From NCBI RefSeq assembly GCF_051020765.1, contig NC_134936.1:5083045-5147044 (forward strand): DNA of 64,000 nucleotides. Reading direction: 5' to 3'. The position numbers and the translations under genes were made by a program. The notes below the pieces were generated by a model, which worked only from the letters and a program-made list of their open reading frames with translations, ran no database searches and was not told the DNA's origin. The number at the start of each line of letters is the position of its first letter. The stretch's first letter is position 1. The DNA is from Lasioglossum baleicum (taxonomy: Eukaryota > Arthropoda > Insecta > Hymenoptera > Halictidae). Positions 1 to 11,222 of the stretch are shown here, one piece after another.

Positions 1-944
1 TAGAAGTTAGTTCTAGTGCGAATTAATTATTGTGGGAGGAAAAAATTGACATATTGTGTAAAAATTACTTTCGAATTTTTGAGTAAAGTAAATAAAACAT
101 AATTTACAATGCTGACTACTTGTTTATTAATATAATAATTATTAATCTAATACTACATTCATTAAAATTTTTTAATAGCCTTCCAACTCTTGCGGGTTCA
201 ATTTTGTGAATGTCAGTCTCATTAAAGGGGAATACTATGGTCGATTCTAACCAAGTCTTATTCTTTGACAGAAATCTATCTTTATAATTATGGCCTATTT
301 TCCAACGTTTCTCAATATTTTCGATAAAGTTCTCTAAAATTCCTTCAATATTGTGTCCGCTCACATTCCTTCCGATAAAAACAGCCTCTAATAACTCGCT
401 AACGCAATCATCTCGTTTCAAATTCTTCAATTTGAACCATTCTTCGAACAACTTTAAGAACAACGTTTACTAAAATATTAAAATAAAATGATAATGGGAT
501 TGCGGGGGATCGCGTTTTCTCTTTGCCGTTTATGGAGATGAAGTAAGCTTTTAAATTAAATACTTCGCAACGCGTGCAAATGCGTGCAAATTTTGTAAAC
601 CTTACGACATTCGAATAATTTTCCTTAAAAAGTATCAGTTCATAAAATATATCATAAAGTGTGTGAAGGAAACGTAAACCTACCATTTCCAGTTACGGGC
701 ATACTGATAATATCATATATAACAAGATACTAACATCATTTATGCACACTTTAAGAAAGAACTCGATATTTTGAGGTTATAATTTGTAGCAATTGGCTAA
801 CACAGAAAAACAAAATGTGGTTACTGGAATGTTTTGACAGTCTTGCCAACAATAATACGGTGATTTACTAATTTTGCTTTTATTATTGTAGTATACATAT
901 CAAACTATCATACAAGTATAAATTTTAACAGATTTACATTCGCC
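1..944. other. Upstream intron of the homeobox gene, AT-rich
   Basis: The stretch holds no exon that I recognise. The first visible coding exon, at 2412, begins in mid-codon, so this DNA should be intron of the same gene. A weak transposon-like frame lies at 116-463. The remainder is AT-rich with no structure I can name. Confidence 0.6.
116..463 (-). pseudogene. Possible transposon protein fragment, unidentified
   Basis: An open frame of about 115 residues on the minus strand. Its end carries an ARVGRLLKNFNECSIR stretch, which resembles the basic GRPxxxFxExSxRxKRRK segment that I recall from uncharacterised transposon-encoded proteins of insects and other animals. The predicted start and the AT-rich tail give no domain I can name. 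It lies in an intron, on the strand opposite to the homeobox gene, so an unrelated mobile-element origin fits best. It could also be a chance open frame. Function is unknown. Confidence 0.3.
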
Positions 945-1330
945 AATTGGATATTGGAGCATCAACAAATTGATGGTGATTTTTCGAAGAAAATCATCTT
1001 CAGCGATGGGACGCATTTTCAACTCAATGGCTCCGTAAATAAACAATAATGTCGAATTTTGTGATTAAATGCACCACTGTGTTGCGAGATGCTGCGCCAT
1101 GATGACCAAAAGACGTGCGAACGTTTCGGACTGTCTCTGCAAAATTTTCACCATTTTTGCGAGTGAATTTTCACAATTTCTATGTGTTGCTCGATCGTGT
1201 AATTCTCCATGACTAAACCTCCATACTTCCTGATGCCAATTGTCAAAGATAAGTACATTATGTTCGCCACAAAAAAATGGCGCGCAATTTAAAATGTCAG
1301 GTCATTTTGGGACACCCTTTATAAAAGGTA
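945..1330. mobile_element. Rearranged IS630/mariner-type transposase remnant
   Basis: On the plus strand around 950-1046 a frame reads WILEHQQIDGDF followed by KIIFSDGTHFQLNG and VNKQ, then a stop. This resembles the first catalytic aspartate region of IS630/mariner transposases (FSDExHF; here E is G). On the minus strand around 1214-1040 another frame begins MENYTIEQHIEIVK and, after a frameshift, reads TVRNVRTSFGHHGAASR, which resembles the N-terminal helix-turn-helix of the same kind of protein. The two halves face each other, so the remnant is inverted internally. A GGGACACCCTTT terminus ends near 1323. Nothing here can be functional. Confidence 0.5.
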
Positions 1331-1334
1331 AATA

Positions 1335-2273
1335 TTGGGTCTGGGAAAAAGTTTGTGGCGTTTTTTTAGTAAAATACAACTGGTTTTCTTATAGTGTGAA
1401 AATGAATTTATTTAAACCAAATATGCTCCATTATTATCGACAATGTTTCGCCATTTTTCGGGTAGAGCCATGGTGCCATCGGTGAAGAACTTCTGTGGTT
1501 TCTGGTTAATAAACTGAATTCAGTGGTTTTCACATGCTTCTTTTGAAAGCAGCTTCATTCCCTTGAGAGAGTTCTGCAGAGATCGAAACAAGTGATAGTC
1601 AGAGGGTGCTATGTCTGGACTACATACATATATGGTGTATGCAACAAAACTTCCTAACCAAGCTCTCGCAATTTTTGACGGGTCGCCAAAGTTGTCGATC
1701 CATTAAATTTTTCAATGTTAACTCACGAGGCACCCATACATCGAGCTTCTTTTTGTAGCCAGCTTTGTGTAAATGGTTCAAAACAGTTTTGTGGTCAATG
1801 CCTAGCTCCATACCAATATGGACACTGCTGATATGCTTATCTTGCTGGACGTTTTCAAGAATTTCATCAGCTTTTTCAGTGATTGGACAACCAGAGCGTG
1901 ACTCATCTTTCACATCAAAATTACCAGAACGAAAGCGATCGAATCATTTCCGCGCAGTAGATTTTAATAAAGTACCTTCACCGTACACAGCACAAATTTG
2001 TTCATAAACCTGCGCAGCGTTCTTCCCTTTGTCGTAATAATATTGCAAAATATAGCGCAATTTTGCATTACTTTTTTCCATTTTCAAACGCAAACAACTT
2101 TCCAACCACTGCACCAATTTCGATGTTTATACACTCAAAGTAACGCTCGAAGTGTCACCTTTCCAACGAACGTTTAGTGGTATCGCTGCGATCCGTGTTT
2201 CCTGAGTTATCTGCAATTGATGTCATCTATCGGGAAAAACGCCACAAACTCTCTCTCTTTTTCCCAGACCCAA
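1335..2273 (-). mobile_element. Mariner element, internally deleted, transposase dead
   Basis: Inverted termini begin TTGGGTCTGGGAAAAAG and are flanked by TA at 1333-1334 and 2274-2275. The minus strand encodes a mariner transposase starting near 2080 (MEKSNAKLRYILQYYYDKGK), with the helix-turn-helix region ELGIDHKTVLNHLHKAGYKK and the linker WVPREL. Then the frame jumps to the C-terminal DIAPSDYHLFRSLQNSLKG region and ends NNGAYLV near 1408. The catalytic core between WVPREL and the last aspartate box is missing. There is also a TGA in place of the expected tryptophan before FDRFRSG. At 939 bp it is shorter than the usual 1.3 kb. It sits 138 bp upstream of the first homeobox exon. Confidence 0.85.
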
Positions 2274-2411
2274 TATAATTATAAATGTCTCTTCGCTTCG
2301 TTGAGCGATGGTTAATTCTTACGAATTTGAATTTCCATAAACCTGACAGCAGTTTCCCGACTATTTATAAATAGATTCGTTAATTGAATTATACGATCGT
2401 TTGTGTTCCAG

Positions 2412-2617
2412 ATACAAGTTACTCTCCGTACCATCCCGCATTACATGGTGTCGGCGAAGATTCCTTCGTGAGACGAAAGCAGAGGAGAAACAGAACTACA
2501 TTCAGCCAACAACAACTCGACGAACTGGAGTCGGCGTTTGCGCAGACACACTATCCGGATGTCTTCACTAGGGAAGAGCTAGCGATGAAGATTCACCTCA
2601 CGGAGGCCAGAGTTCAG
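2412..2617 (+). CDS. Drgx: Drgx-like homeobox gene, exon with homeodomain residues 1-46
   Basis: Paired-like homeodomain transcription factor, nuclear and DNA-binding. This exon gives residues 1-68 of the visible protein. Homeodomain residues 1-46 start at QRRNRTTF and include the FAQTHYPDVFTREELAMKI segment typical of DRGX proteins. The acceptor is GTGTTCCAG at 2403-2411 and the donor is CAG/GTTAGT at 2618. The exon begins with the last two bases of a codon and has no in-frame ATG, so at least one upstream exon is missing from the window. It ends in phase 0 exactly between homeodomain positions 46 and 47, the classical intron site of paired-class homeoboxes. The FVRRKQRRNRTTF start and the C-terminal features favour Drgx over Prrx, Rx, Otp or Phdp. 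In vertebrates DRGX acts in sensory and nociceptive circuit development; the insect role is inferred by homology. Confidence 0.9.
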
Positions 2618-2826
2618 GTTAGTGTTCTAACGTAAATAAATATGAGACCCGAAACGTGACACCGAAGACAGACAGACTCGAGTAATACGCACTGACTCCG
2701 GCACTAATTGGTTAATTAGGGGGGGGGGGAACGTCTAATCAGTATTTCGCTACACTATACATAGACATTGTCAGTGACGAAGCAATGATTCCAGGAAATT
2801 CGAACGAATGCATGACTTCTAATAAG
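2618..2826 (+). other. Start of 17-kb intron
   Basis: Intron sequence after the donor GTTAGT. It contains a run of nine or ten G around 2720. No motif is recognised. Confidence 0.6.
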
Positions 2827-3268
2827 CAGAGTTGGGCAAAAATTTAATCAACGATTGATGAATAATAAATTTCTACTTCAATCGTTAATCGCAATTAACA
2901 ATTAATCTCCTAGTTTAGTCGTTAATTGCGCTTAACGATTACATTCCTTTCAATTGTAATCGTCAATCGGATAATTGATTAATGACTACATAACTGCTTA
3001 AACTTCGAAATTAAATACGGAATCAAAACTGTATGAATGCTGAAAAAAATGTAAACTGAGTTTTTGTTGAGATATATTTCTGTCAATTCTCCATCTCCGC
3101 TCTCTGTCTCAATCTCCCTCCTTATTACAATTTATGGATAGACCGTATGACGATTAATTTCATCAATCGATTGAATTAATCGCCGATTTTTCAATGATTA
3201 CTTTTTTAATCGTACACGTTAATCAATCAATCTTGATTAAAATTATAATCGACTAGTGCCCAACTCTG
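2827..3268. mobile_element. hAT-type MITE, AT-rich
   Basis: Terminal inverted repeats CAGAGTTGGGCA and TGCCCAACTCTG bound 442 bp of AT-rich DNA full of ATCGATTAA-like words. The flanks are CTAATAAG at 2819-2826 and CGAATAAG at 3269-3276, seven of eight bases alike, as expected for a hAT 8-bp target duplication. The element has no open frame and is non-autonomous. Confidence 0.75.
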
Positions 3269-3585
3269 CGAATAAGTAAATACCGACAGTGAACCACGAA
3301 AGTATTTGAACACGCTTTAAAACAGTATAACTTTTTTTATAATTGTACCAAACGACGTGATGTTTTGTAAGCAATTAGAAGCATTGGTTTACTAATTGAT
3401 CTGCAAAAAAGATTTTCCAAAAATTACAATTTACAAGGTTTTACAAGGCTTGTTTTCACGAAATTATCACGATTTAAATATTGACAATTAGTCACGAATC
3501 GGAAATGTAAATAGTTTCTGGATCCACTGTGCATATTGAATTTTTAAAGAAGCATAATTTTATTTCCAAAAGAGTTGTTGAATTT
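3269..3585. other. AT-rich intron, nothing recognised
   Basis: No exon, terminus or repeat that I can name in this stretch. Confidence 0.5.
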
Positions 3586-4450
3586 TTCATTTTTGCCAAC
3601 CGTTTAAAAGTGTGCAACCCCTGAAGGGGGTAGACTCGTTTCCAGGCTTGCCAAGGGTGTGAGATACGCGTTCTCATTTCTCTAGAATGCAAAGATGGGG
3701 CTTTTCAGTAGTCAAAAGCGCTAGATAAAAGATCAATCTAGACCGCAATCGCCATCAAATTTCCTATTTTTACGTTTACAAGGCGTAATTCGCGTTATTC
3801 AGCAGTAAACATAAAAATAGGACTTTTGAGGCCGATTACGGCCTAGATTGGTCGTTCATAGGTTTCGCACTCCAAATTCACTCTTTTGCAAATCAATTTC
3901 TCCCTTTTGCAAATCAATTTCTCCCTTCTGCAAATTTTCATCGATCAAGAATATTTGAAATTAATCATTTATTTATTTAGATTAAATAGTATATTTATTT
4001 AGACACACGTGCACGGTGTAATTACGGCTGGGGAAACATTACACTCTACATTTTCATACATTACAAATTTAATCAATTGGTAATTAATTGGTAGTCAATT
4101 GGAAATTAGCTGTGTGAAATATAAAACAGTAAAAGATGGGAAAAATTTTAAAATATTGTAATGTTTTTTTTAATGCAACGAAATCATTAAGGGATGAAAT
4201 CATTTTTTATTTTACTCCTGCTTCCCAAAAATAAATAAAATTTCTCAACAATTAATTTCCATTTTATTTGCTTACAAAAATTTACTAGAAAGTACTTTAT
4301 TTATAGTAGAAGGTTGAAATTGATTTGCAGAGAGAAGGGTGTATTAGACTTGCAAAAGGGTGAATTCGAAGTGCAAAACCTGTGTCTGGCGCTTTTGACT
4401 ACTGGAAAACCCCATCTCTGCATTATCGAGAAATCAGAAAACAACTGATT
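3586..4450. repeat. Foldback repeat of the CTAGATAAAAGATCAATCTAG family
   Basis: The segment 3640-3940 (TGGGGCTTTTCAGTAGTC, then AAAGATCAATCTAG) recurs inverted at 4320-4445 (GACTACTGGAAAACCCCA). The left arm has close relatives in direct orientation at 27355-27480 and 28045-28330. The text CACTCTTTTGCAAATCAA is repeated in imperfect tandem at 3880-3935. The AT-rich stretch 3950-4310 lies in the loop. It is a palindromic non-autonomous repeat with no coding content. Confidence 0.65.
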
Positions 4451-4969
4451 TCGGTAGTCGGTTTCGTTGATACGTGGCGATGGATCGTCGGCGTAAGGGT
4501 GAGAGAGCACAAGGCACGGAGTAGTTTTGGGGTGCAGCCAATGCCCGAGGAAGCTGCTGACACCCTCGACCTGACATAATCTTCTGACAGAATAAGCCGG
4601 TAATCTCCGGGATTACTTTGTACTCTTGGCTACGTCCTCCCGCCCATATTTACTCGCACCGGCGTAATTCGCGCTGCAGCGAATCCCTGCAGTAATAGCG
4701 ATTCCCTCCTAAAATCCTGTTGAAACATCTGCAGGATATCCGATCGCCAATGTCAGATTTTTAATTCCCTTCCCTATGTGAAAACAAATACGGACCGAAT
4801 TATGTCGGGGCTAATTTTCCGCTGTAGCGCAGGATCATCCACCCCTAACGATCAATTTATCTACGACTTCTTGGAGGCGAACAGTAGCCTACGAATTTCG
4901 AGTGTTAATAAGTAGACTGCGGTTTTCTCTGCACACAAGGAGTCGCCTGTATACATTATACCACGCTTA
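4451..4969. other. Intron block of mixed composition
   Basis: Moderately GC-rich stretch with no open frame of note. A TAGACTGCGG word at 4913-4922 belongs to the dispersed terminus family seen intact at 11040. Its composition is like the other candidate conserved blocks, but no function can be read. Confidence 0.4.
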
Positions 4970-6650
4970 TACAGGGTAAGTCCGAAGAAACAGAACATCT
5001 AATTATCTCTGTTACTTTTCGTTGTACAAAAAAACTTCTTCGGACAAAGTTACACCGTTTGAAGAGCCACATGTAACGGTGTAAGGGAAAAAATTTTCAA
5101 GGTCATTTTTTTTACAAGATTTCAAGGTCATTGATATTTTTTTAATAGAATAAGGTATTTTTTAATACATCAATCGATGCAGCTGGACATTCGTTATAAA
5201 AAAGTACTAACCCATGTATGTCGAAAAGTTAGTATAGTTCAGGAGATATTTCAATTTAAATAATTCTAAAACACCATTACTATTGTACTAAGACGTTTAT
5301 TTAGCGTTATTTATTAGCGTTTACTTGCTAGTGTAAATTGAAGAGTTGAAATTGAAATTGAAAAATTGACGTTGAAAATGAAGAGTTGAAGTTGAAGGGT
5401 TGATATTGAAATTAACGTTGAAATTAAAAAATTGAAATTGAAGAGTTGAAATTGAAAAATTGAAGTTGAACTTAAGTTGCAGGGTTGATATTGAAATTGA
5501 AAAATTGACGTTGAAATTGAAGAGTTGAAATTAACGAATTGAAATTGAAATTGAAGAGTTGAAATTGAAAAATTGAAGTTGAAATTTAAGATGAAGGGTT
5601 GATATTGAAGTTCAAGTTGAAATTGAAAAATTGAAGTTGAAATTGAAAAATTGACGTGGAATTGAAGAGTTGAAATTAACGAAATGGGATTGAAAAATTG
5701 GAGTTGAAATGCAAGAGTAGAAATTGAAGTTGAAATGGAAGAGTTGAAATTGAAGTTGAAAATGACGTTGAAATGGAAAATTTAATGTTGAAATTGAAAT
5801 TGAAGAGTTGAAATTACCGAATTGAAATTGAGAAAGTGAAAAATTGACGTTGAAATTGACGAGTTGAAATTGAAATTGAGGTTGAAGGGTTGATATTGAA
5901 ATTGAAGTTGATATTAACGAAATGAAATTGAGAAAGTGAAAAATTGACGTTGAAATTGACGAGTTGAAATTGAAATTGAGGTTGAAGGGTTGATATTGAA
6001 ATTGAAGTTGATATTAACGAAATGAAATTGAAAAATTGAAGTTGAAGTTGAAAAATTGACGTTGAAATTGAAGTTGAAGGATTGATATTGAAATTGAAGC
6101 TGATATTAACGAAATGAAATTGAAACATAGAAGTTGAAATGGAAGAGTAGAAAGTGAAGTTGAAATGGAAGAATAGAAATTGAAGTTGAAGTGGAAGAGT
6201 TGAAATTGAAGTTGAAATTGAAAAATAAGTTGAAAATGAAGAGTAAGAGTTGATATTGAAATTGAAGTTGAAATTGAAAAATTGACGTTGAAATTGAAAT
6301 TGATGTTAGCGTTTACTTACTGTGTAAAGTCTTAATGCGACAGTAATGATGTTTTAGAGTTATTTAAATTGAAATATCTCGTGAACTATACTAACTTTTC
6401 GACATACATAGGTTAGTACTTTCTTATAACGAATGTCCAGTTGCATCGATTGATGTATTAAAAAATACCTCATTCCATCAAAAAAAAATCCGTGACCTTG
6501 AAATCTTGTAAAAAATGAGCTTGAAAATTTTTCCCTTACACCGTTACATGTAGCCCTTTATACAGTGTAACTTTATCCTAAGAAGATTTTTTGTACAACG
6601 AAAAGTAACGGAGATATTTAAGTGTTCTGTTTCTTTGGACTCACCCTGTA
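4970..6650. mobile_element. Palindromic element with satellite-filled loop
   Basis: The left end TACAGGGTAAGTCC and the right end GGACTCACCCTGTA are inverted copies. The two arms (about 4970-5334 and 6303-6650) share, in inverted order, the words CTTACACCGTTACATGT, CATCAATCGATGCAGCTG and TCGAAAAGTTAGTATAG. The 970-bp centre is a simple tandem array (see 5335-6302). The inner arm modules from TGAGGTATTTTTTAATAC inward also occur in the element at 34938-35625, which has another outer terminus and almost no loop. Confidence 0.8.
5335..6302. repeat. Simple tandem array of TTGAAATTGAA-type units
   Basis: About 970 bp of short, variable GAAATT/GAAGTT/GACGTT units joined by AAAATTGA and GAGTTGAA variants. 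A longer unit is duplicated: roughly 5812-5930 recurs at 5931-6025. It fills the loop of the surrounding palindrome. Open frames through it (for example on the minus strand at 5814-6128) are by-products of the repeat. Confidence 0.9.
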
Positions 6651-8540
6651 TATGTATTAACTTGCCGTGTTGTTGTATGCGTCAAATCTTGTAATCGAAT
6701 TTTAAACATCTTCCCATAGTCCAATCTTGCTGAAGTTTAGTATACACACTTGCTTCCGATGACAATAAAAGTAGAAAAAATCAGATACATGAAAAAAAAC
6801 TTTTAATAACCACGCTTATATTAAAATGCAATAAAAAGGAGAAAATAATTGGTTTCCTGGTTCTCCATAAAATACCGAATCCAGTTAAATGATTAATAAC
6901 ATTTTTCCCCAAAATTTGAAGCAATTAGTTCGAAATTTCTTCTGTTATAAAATTTATGTCGAAAGAGATAGAAAAATTTAATATTTTAAGTAAAATCATG
7001 ATGTTGGTGACTATAAAAATGTATTTTATTTAAAATTACAATTGGTTAGAATTACGGGGATTTATTAAAATTTGTTGTCTACAACTTTTTTATGTGGGCC
7101 CATAGTGAAAATATAAAAAATACATTTTGTAGGCCCGTATCAATTATACATATTCTGAAAATGTCATAAAATTTTTTCGAAATAAGAAAATCTTTTATTT
7201 TGCAGGGAATTTAATTGCGAATAAATGTTTAACGACTTTATCTAAACCTTTTTCTTCGCCGAAGACCACACTAATATGGCAGTCATTTATAAAACGTACA
7301 TTTTCTTCCTAAAAATTGTTATTAATGATAATGATACTTTTAAAATGCTGCACTTGTGTTCTTTGAAATCCGAAATGCTTAGTTTGTTTTCAATTTATTT
7401 TATTCCACAGCGGGAAGCAAGAAAAATTAACCGATGAATACAAGCATCGTGTAATGAGAACAAAGATAATAAAGCTTGACTGTCGAATTTAATCTGATGA
7501 CGGATTAATAAATAATAAACAGCATGATATCGCAATTTGGTGAGTGGGTATCACGCACGGATGAAAGAGGAATCATCCCGAGGGATTATACCTTTCCATA
7601 TTTCTCTTCGTTAATTAAACGATCACTGAAATACCAATCAATATTACTTGCAATATTTTCAAACGCTAAATTAATGAGTTTATAAATTCAAAACAAACTA
7701 TTTCCGTCGTAGAGACAAATGAAGTACCGAATAATGATTAAATAACATCTACATTGAAGGGAAACCAACTATTATTACGATCATGAATAATCGAAGGAAT
7801 TTTAAACGAAAAACAGGTGCAACAACTGTTTATGATCAAATTGTGTTAAGTAACATTTATAGTTTCAGTCAATGTATGGTTCAATATAATATGATATACA
7901 AGTTCAATTTATAGGTGAAGTGTATGGTTTTCTTCACCCCAGAATTGAATAAAGCAAATATCATAAACAATGGGGCATTGTCCTTTTTTATTCTCATTAA
8001 CTATGCACAATTAAATATCTTATTTATTGAAGATATGTCGTCTGAAGCATTCAACAAAAATTTCTATCTATTTTGATCAATTAAAAAAAATATCCACATT
8101 TTGAAAGGGTAAAAGCAGCCCTTAAACTTGACGGCTAGCAAACCACATTTGTTAGCACATAACGATGGCGTTATGCTTGATTAGGTCAATTTTTTAAGGT
8201 TCATCTCAAGGTTAAACTATAATAGATCGTTGAACTGGTCTTAACATCGCCTACTATAACATGAAGTCAAGATGATCTTGAACAGATTAACTCAAAACAT
8301 TATTTGTCGGGTTATCGGGAAAAAATGTTCAGTACAGTCTCATATAAAAGTCGTAAAAACGAATTTTTTGAAAATTCTCTTTGGAACCTGAAGTTCAAAA
8401 AACTGAAGGTTTTATTAAGTACTAAAGTACTAAAGTACTTATTGCTATATAAAGGGTGTTCGAACAATCAGATGAGTCACTGTAGGAGCAACAGCGGTTG
8501 TCAAAGTGTCCGCATCGAAATAGGAAGAATGTGATAAAAA
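6651..8540. other. AT-rich intron, nothing recognised
   Basis: Long AT-rich stretch without exon-like frames, terminal repeats or RNA genes that I can see. Homopolymer runs and AATAAA-like words occur at background level. Confidence 0.5.
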
Positions 8541-9112
8541 GCACCGTCGAATCGGCACGAGAAGAACGAACGGAGAAGCCGGGTAAACAAGCTTAGGAAA
8601 CGCGAAAAACAAGGAGGAACAATGGAAAACAGTCTGGCAGAGAATCCTTCAGCGTCGCGTCCAGCGGAGGGGCACGGGTATTATCCCGCTGCATTGTCCG
8701 GATTATAAGACGAGAAGGCCATGCTAGGCAGCGGTGTACACAATAGGAGGAGGAAGGTAGGGACAGGACGGCTATGACGCAATTACGGCGCAGACTCATT
8801 GTTTCATTAGGGAAGACAAAGGGAATCTGAAATAATGGACAAATAGGCGCGTTTATGCAGTGCCCCGGTCCTCTTCTCCTACTCCAATTAGAGCCCCGTG
8901 CGGGTAAAGAGAGATGCGGGGGTGGATCATCGCCGCGCCATGCTGGCCAGATCGTCGAGCCAGGTTCTCTCTGCTCTCTCTCTCTCTGCTCTCTGCTCTC
9001 TGCTCTGGCAGTGCACACGGCTGACATTTGCTCGCCGCCTCTCTCCACACGGTGCAGAGAGTTAGCTACCCGCCACCAGAGCACATGCGCGTGTCCCAGG
9101 ACCAGACTTGTG
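8541..9112. other. GC-richer intron block with CT microsatellite
   Basis: Composition rises sharply against the neighbours. The block contains CTCTCTGCTCTC low complexity around 8966-9006 and homeodomain-core words such as CAATTAGAG near 8884. Open frames of up to 163 codons occur on the minus strand, but they show no domain and look like a consequence of base composition. It could be a conserved enhancer of the host gene; comparison with related genomes is needed. Confidence 0.4.
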
Positions 9113-10731
9113 TTGAATCACAATTGAATTACTCCATGAATTACAATTACAAAGTAATTCAATTACATTCTATTAAATTATTTGATTGTATTCAATTAAA
9201 TTACAATGTAATAAGTAATTCCCGTCTCTTGTTCAAATAAATTACAAGGTAATTTGTAATTTTGGTGTTCCATTCAATTAAGTTACAATGTTATTTGTAA
9301 TTCTGGTCTCTTATTCAATTAAATTACAATTTACTTTGTAATTCTGGTCTCTTATTCAATTAAATTACGATGTAATCTGTAATTCTGTTCTTCATTCAAT
9401 TAAATTACGATATTATTTAAAATTCTGGTCTCTTATTCAACGCAATTTTAATGCAATCTGTAATTCTGCTCTTCCATTCAATTAAATTACGATAGTATCT
9501 GTAATTCTGGTCTGCAATGTAATTTGTAATTCTGTTCTCTTATTATTATCTCTTATAATTCAATGACATTACAATGTAAATTTAATCCTGGTCTCATATT
9601 CAATTAAATTACAATGTAGATTGTAATTCTGGTCTTTTATTCAATTAAATTACAATGTAATCTGTAATTCTGGTCTCTTATTCAATTAAATTACGATGTA
9701 ATCTGTAATACTCTGGTCTTCCATTCAATTAAATTACAATGTTATTTGTAATTCTGGTCTCTCATTCAATGAAATTACAATGTAAATTGTAATTCTGGCC
9801 TTTTATTCAATCACATTACAGTGTAATTTGTAATTCTGGTCTCTTAATCAATAAAATTACAATGTACTTTGTAATTCTGGTCTCTTATTCAATTAAATTA
9901 CCATGCAATCTGTAATTCTGGTCTTCCATTCAATTAAATTACGATATTATTTAAAATTCTGGTCTCTTATTCAACGCAATTACAATGCAATCTGTAATTC
10001 TGGTCTTCCATTCAATTAAATTACAATGTTATTTGTAATTCTGGTCTCTTGTTCAATTAAATTACGTAATGTAATCTGTAATACTCTGGTCTTGGATTCA
10101 ATTCAATTACAATGTTATTTGTAATTCTGGTCTTCGATTTAATTAAATTACAATGTTATTTGTAATTCTGGTCTTCGATTCAATTAAATTACAATGTTAT
10201 TTGTAATTCTGGTCTTCGATTCAATTAAATTACAATGTTATTTGTAATTCTGGTCTCTCATTCAATGAAATTACAATGCAGATTGTAATTCTGGTCTTTT
10301 ATTCAATTAAATTACAATGTAATCTGTAATTCTGGTCTCTTATTCAATTAAATTACGATGTAATCTGTAATACTCTGGTCTTCCATTCAATTAAATTACA
10401 ATGTTATTTGTAATTCTGGTCTCTCATGCAATGAAATTACAATGTAAATTGTAATTCTGGCCTTTTATTCAATCACATTATGTACAGTGTAATTTGTAAT
10501 TCTGGTCTCTTAATCAATAAAATTACAATGTACTTTGTAATTCTGGTCTCTTATTCAATTAAATTACGATGTAATCTGTAATTCTGGTCTTCCATTGAAT
10601 TAAATTACAATATAATTTTTAATTCTGGTCTCTTATTCAACGAAATTACAATGTAATTTGTAATTCTGGTCTTTTATTCAATTAAATTACAATTTAATTT
10701 GTAATTCTGGTCTCTTATTCAATTAATTAAT
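9113..10731. repeat. Minisatellite of about 41 bp with higher-order structure
   Basis: Units of about 41 bp contain GGTCTCTTATTCAATTAA, ATTACAATGTAAT and GTAATTCT, with roughly three to four dozen copies by eye. The first 110 bp are irregular. Unit variants recur in the same order about 662 bp apart (the TACTCTGG variant at 9709 and 10371, each followed by the TCATTC/TCATGC, CCTTTTATTC and AATCACATTA variants), so a block of units was duplicated as a whole. Nothing coding. Confidence 0.9.
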
Positions 10732-11038
10732 TAATAAATGCATAAAATCCGAATCCCAATAATGATAAAGTCTCGAATATGATATGTTCTTATTTGAATG
10801 GTTTTGAATGGTTCTTCATTCTTCTTTATTTGAAAATTTGTATTTTAAATTTAATGTGACAAGATGAACAGCGGGCCTCCGTCTTGTCAGGATTCCACTT
10901 TTTCTTTTTAAACGTATCTAATTATAAGTAATTAGATATTTTATAAAAATCTTTTTCAGTCAACTTTCTTTGAAAAATATGTTCGAATGAATCGAGATTA
11001 TCTTCCCGTAATAGGCACACAACGTTCCATACCAAAAT
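10732..11038. other. AT-rich intron
   Basis: AT-rich sequence between the minisatellite and a small MITE. A word of higher GC (GCGGGCCTCCGTCTTG) lies near 10871. Nothing else recognised. Confidence 0.4.
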
Positions 11039-11222
11039 TTTATAACTAGACTGCGGATCTCTATGCAAAATAAAAATTTTCGAATGTAATTTCTTCCCTT
11101 AATGATTTTAATAGAGGAGAAATCATGTATTGACATCTTCATTTTTAAAAATTTTCCTTCAATCTTGAATTCCAACTACTCAATTTTGCTATAAATGCAT
11201 AAAGATCCACAGTCTACTTATA
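11039..11222. mobile_element. Short MITE, TTATAACTAGACTGCGGATC family
   Basis: TTATAACTAGACTGCGGATC at the left is mirrored by GATCCACAGTCTACTTATAA at the right, giving a 184-bp non-autonomous element. The same terminus recurs alone or paired at about 4913, 16201, 19846, 20031, 22046, 33463, 33496, 34845, 40636 and 48525. Confidence 0.75.

Noticed and set aside
1..2383. A first coding exon of the homeobox gene upstream of 2412
   Set aside because: I found no ATG-containing frame with a phase-1 donor that would join the exon at 2412; the region is transposon debris and AT-rich intron.
5814..6128. 104-codon Phe/Asn/Ser repeat protein
   Set aside because: It is a translation of the GAAATT-type tandem array, not a gene.
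8593..9084. 163-codon open frame on the minus strand
   Set aside because: Low complexity from a CT tract, Arg/Glu repeats and no recognisable domain; composition explains it.
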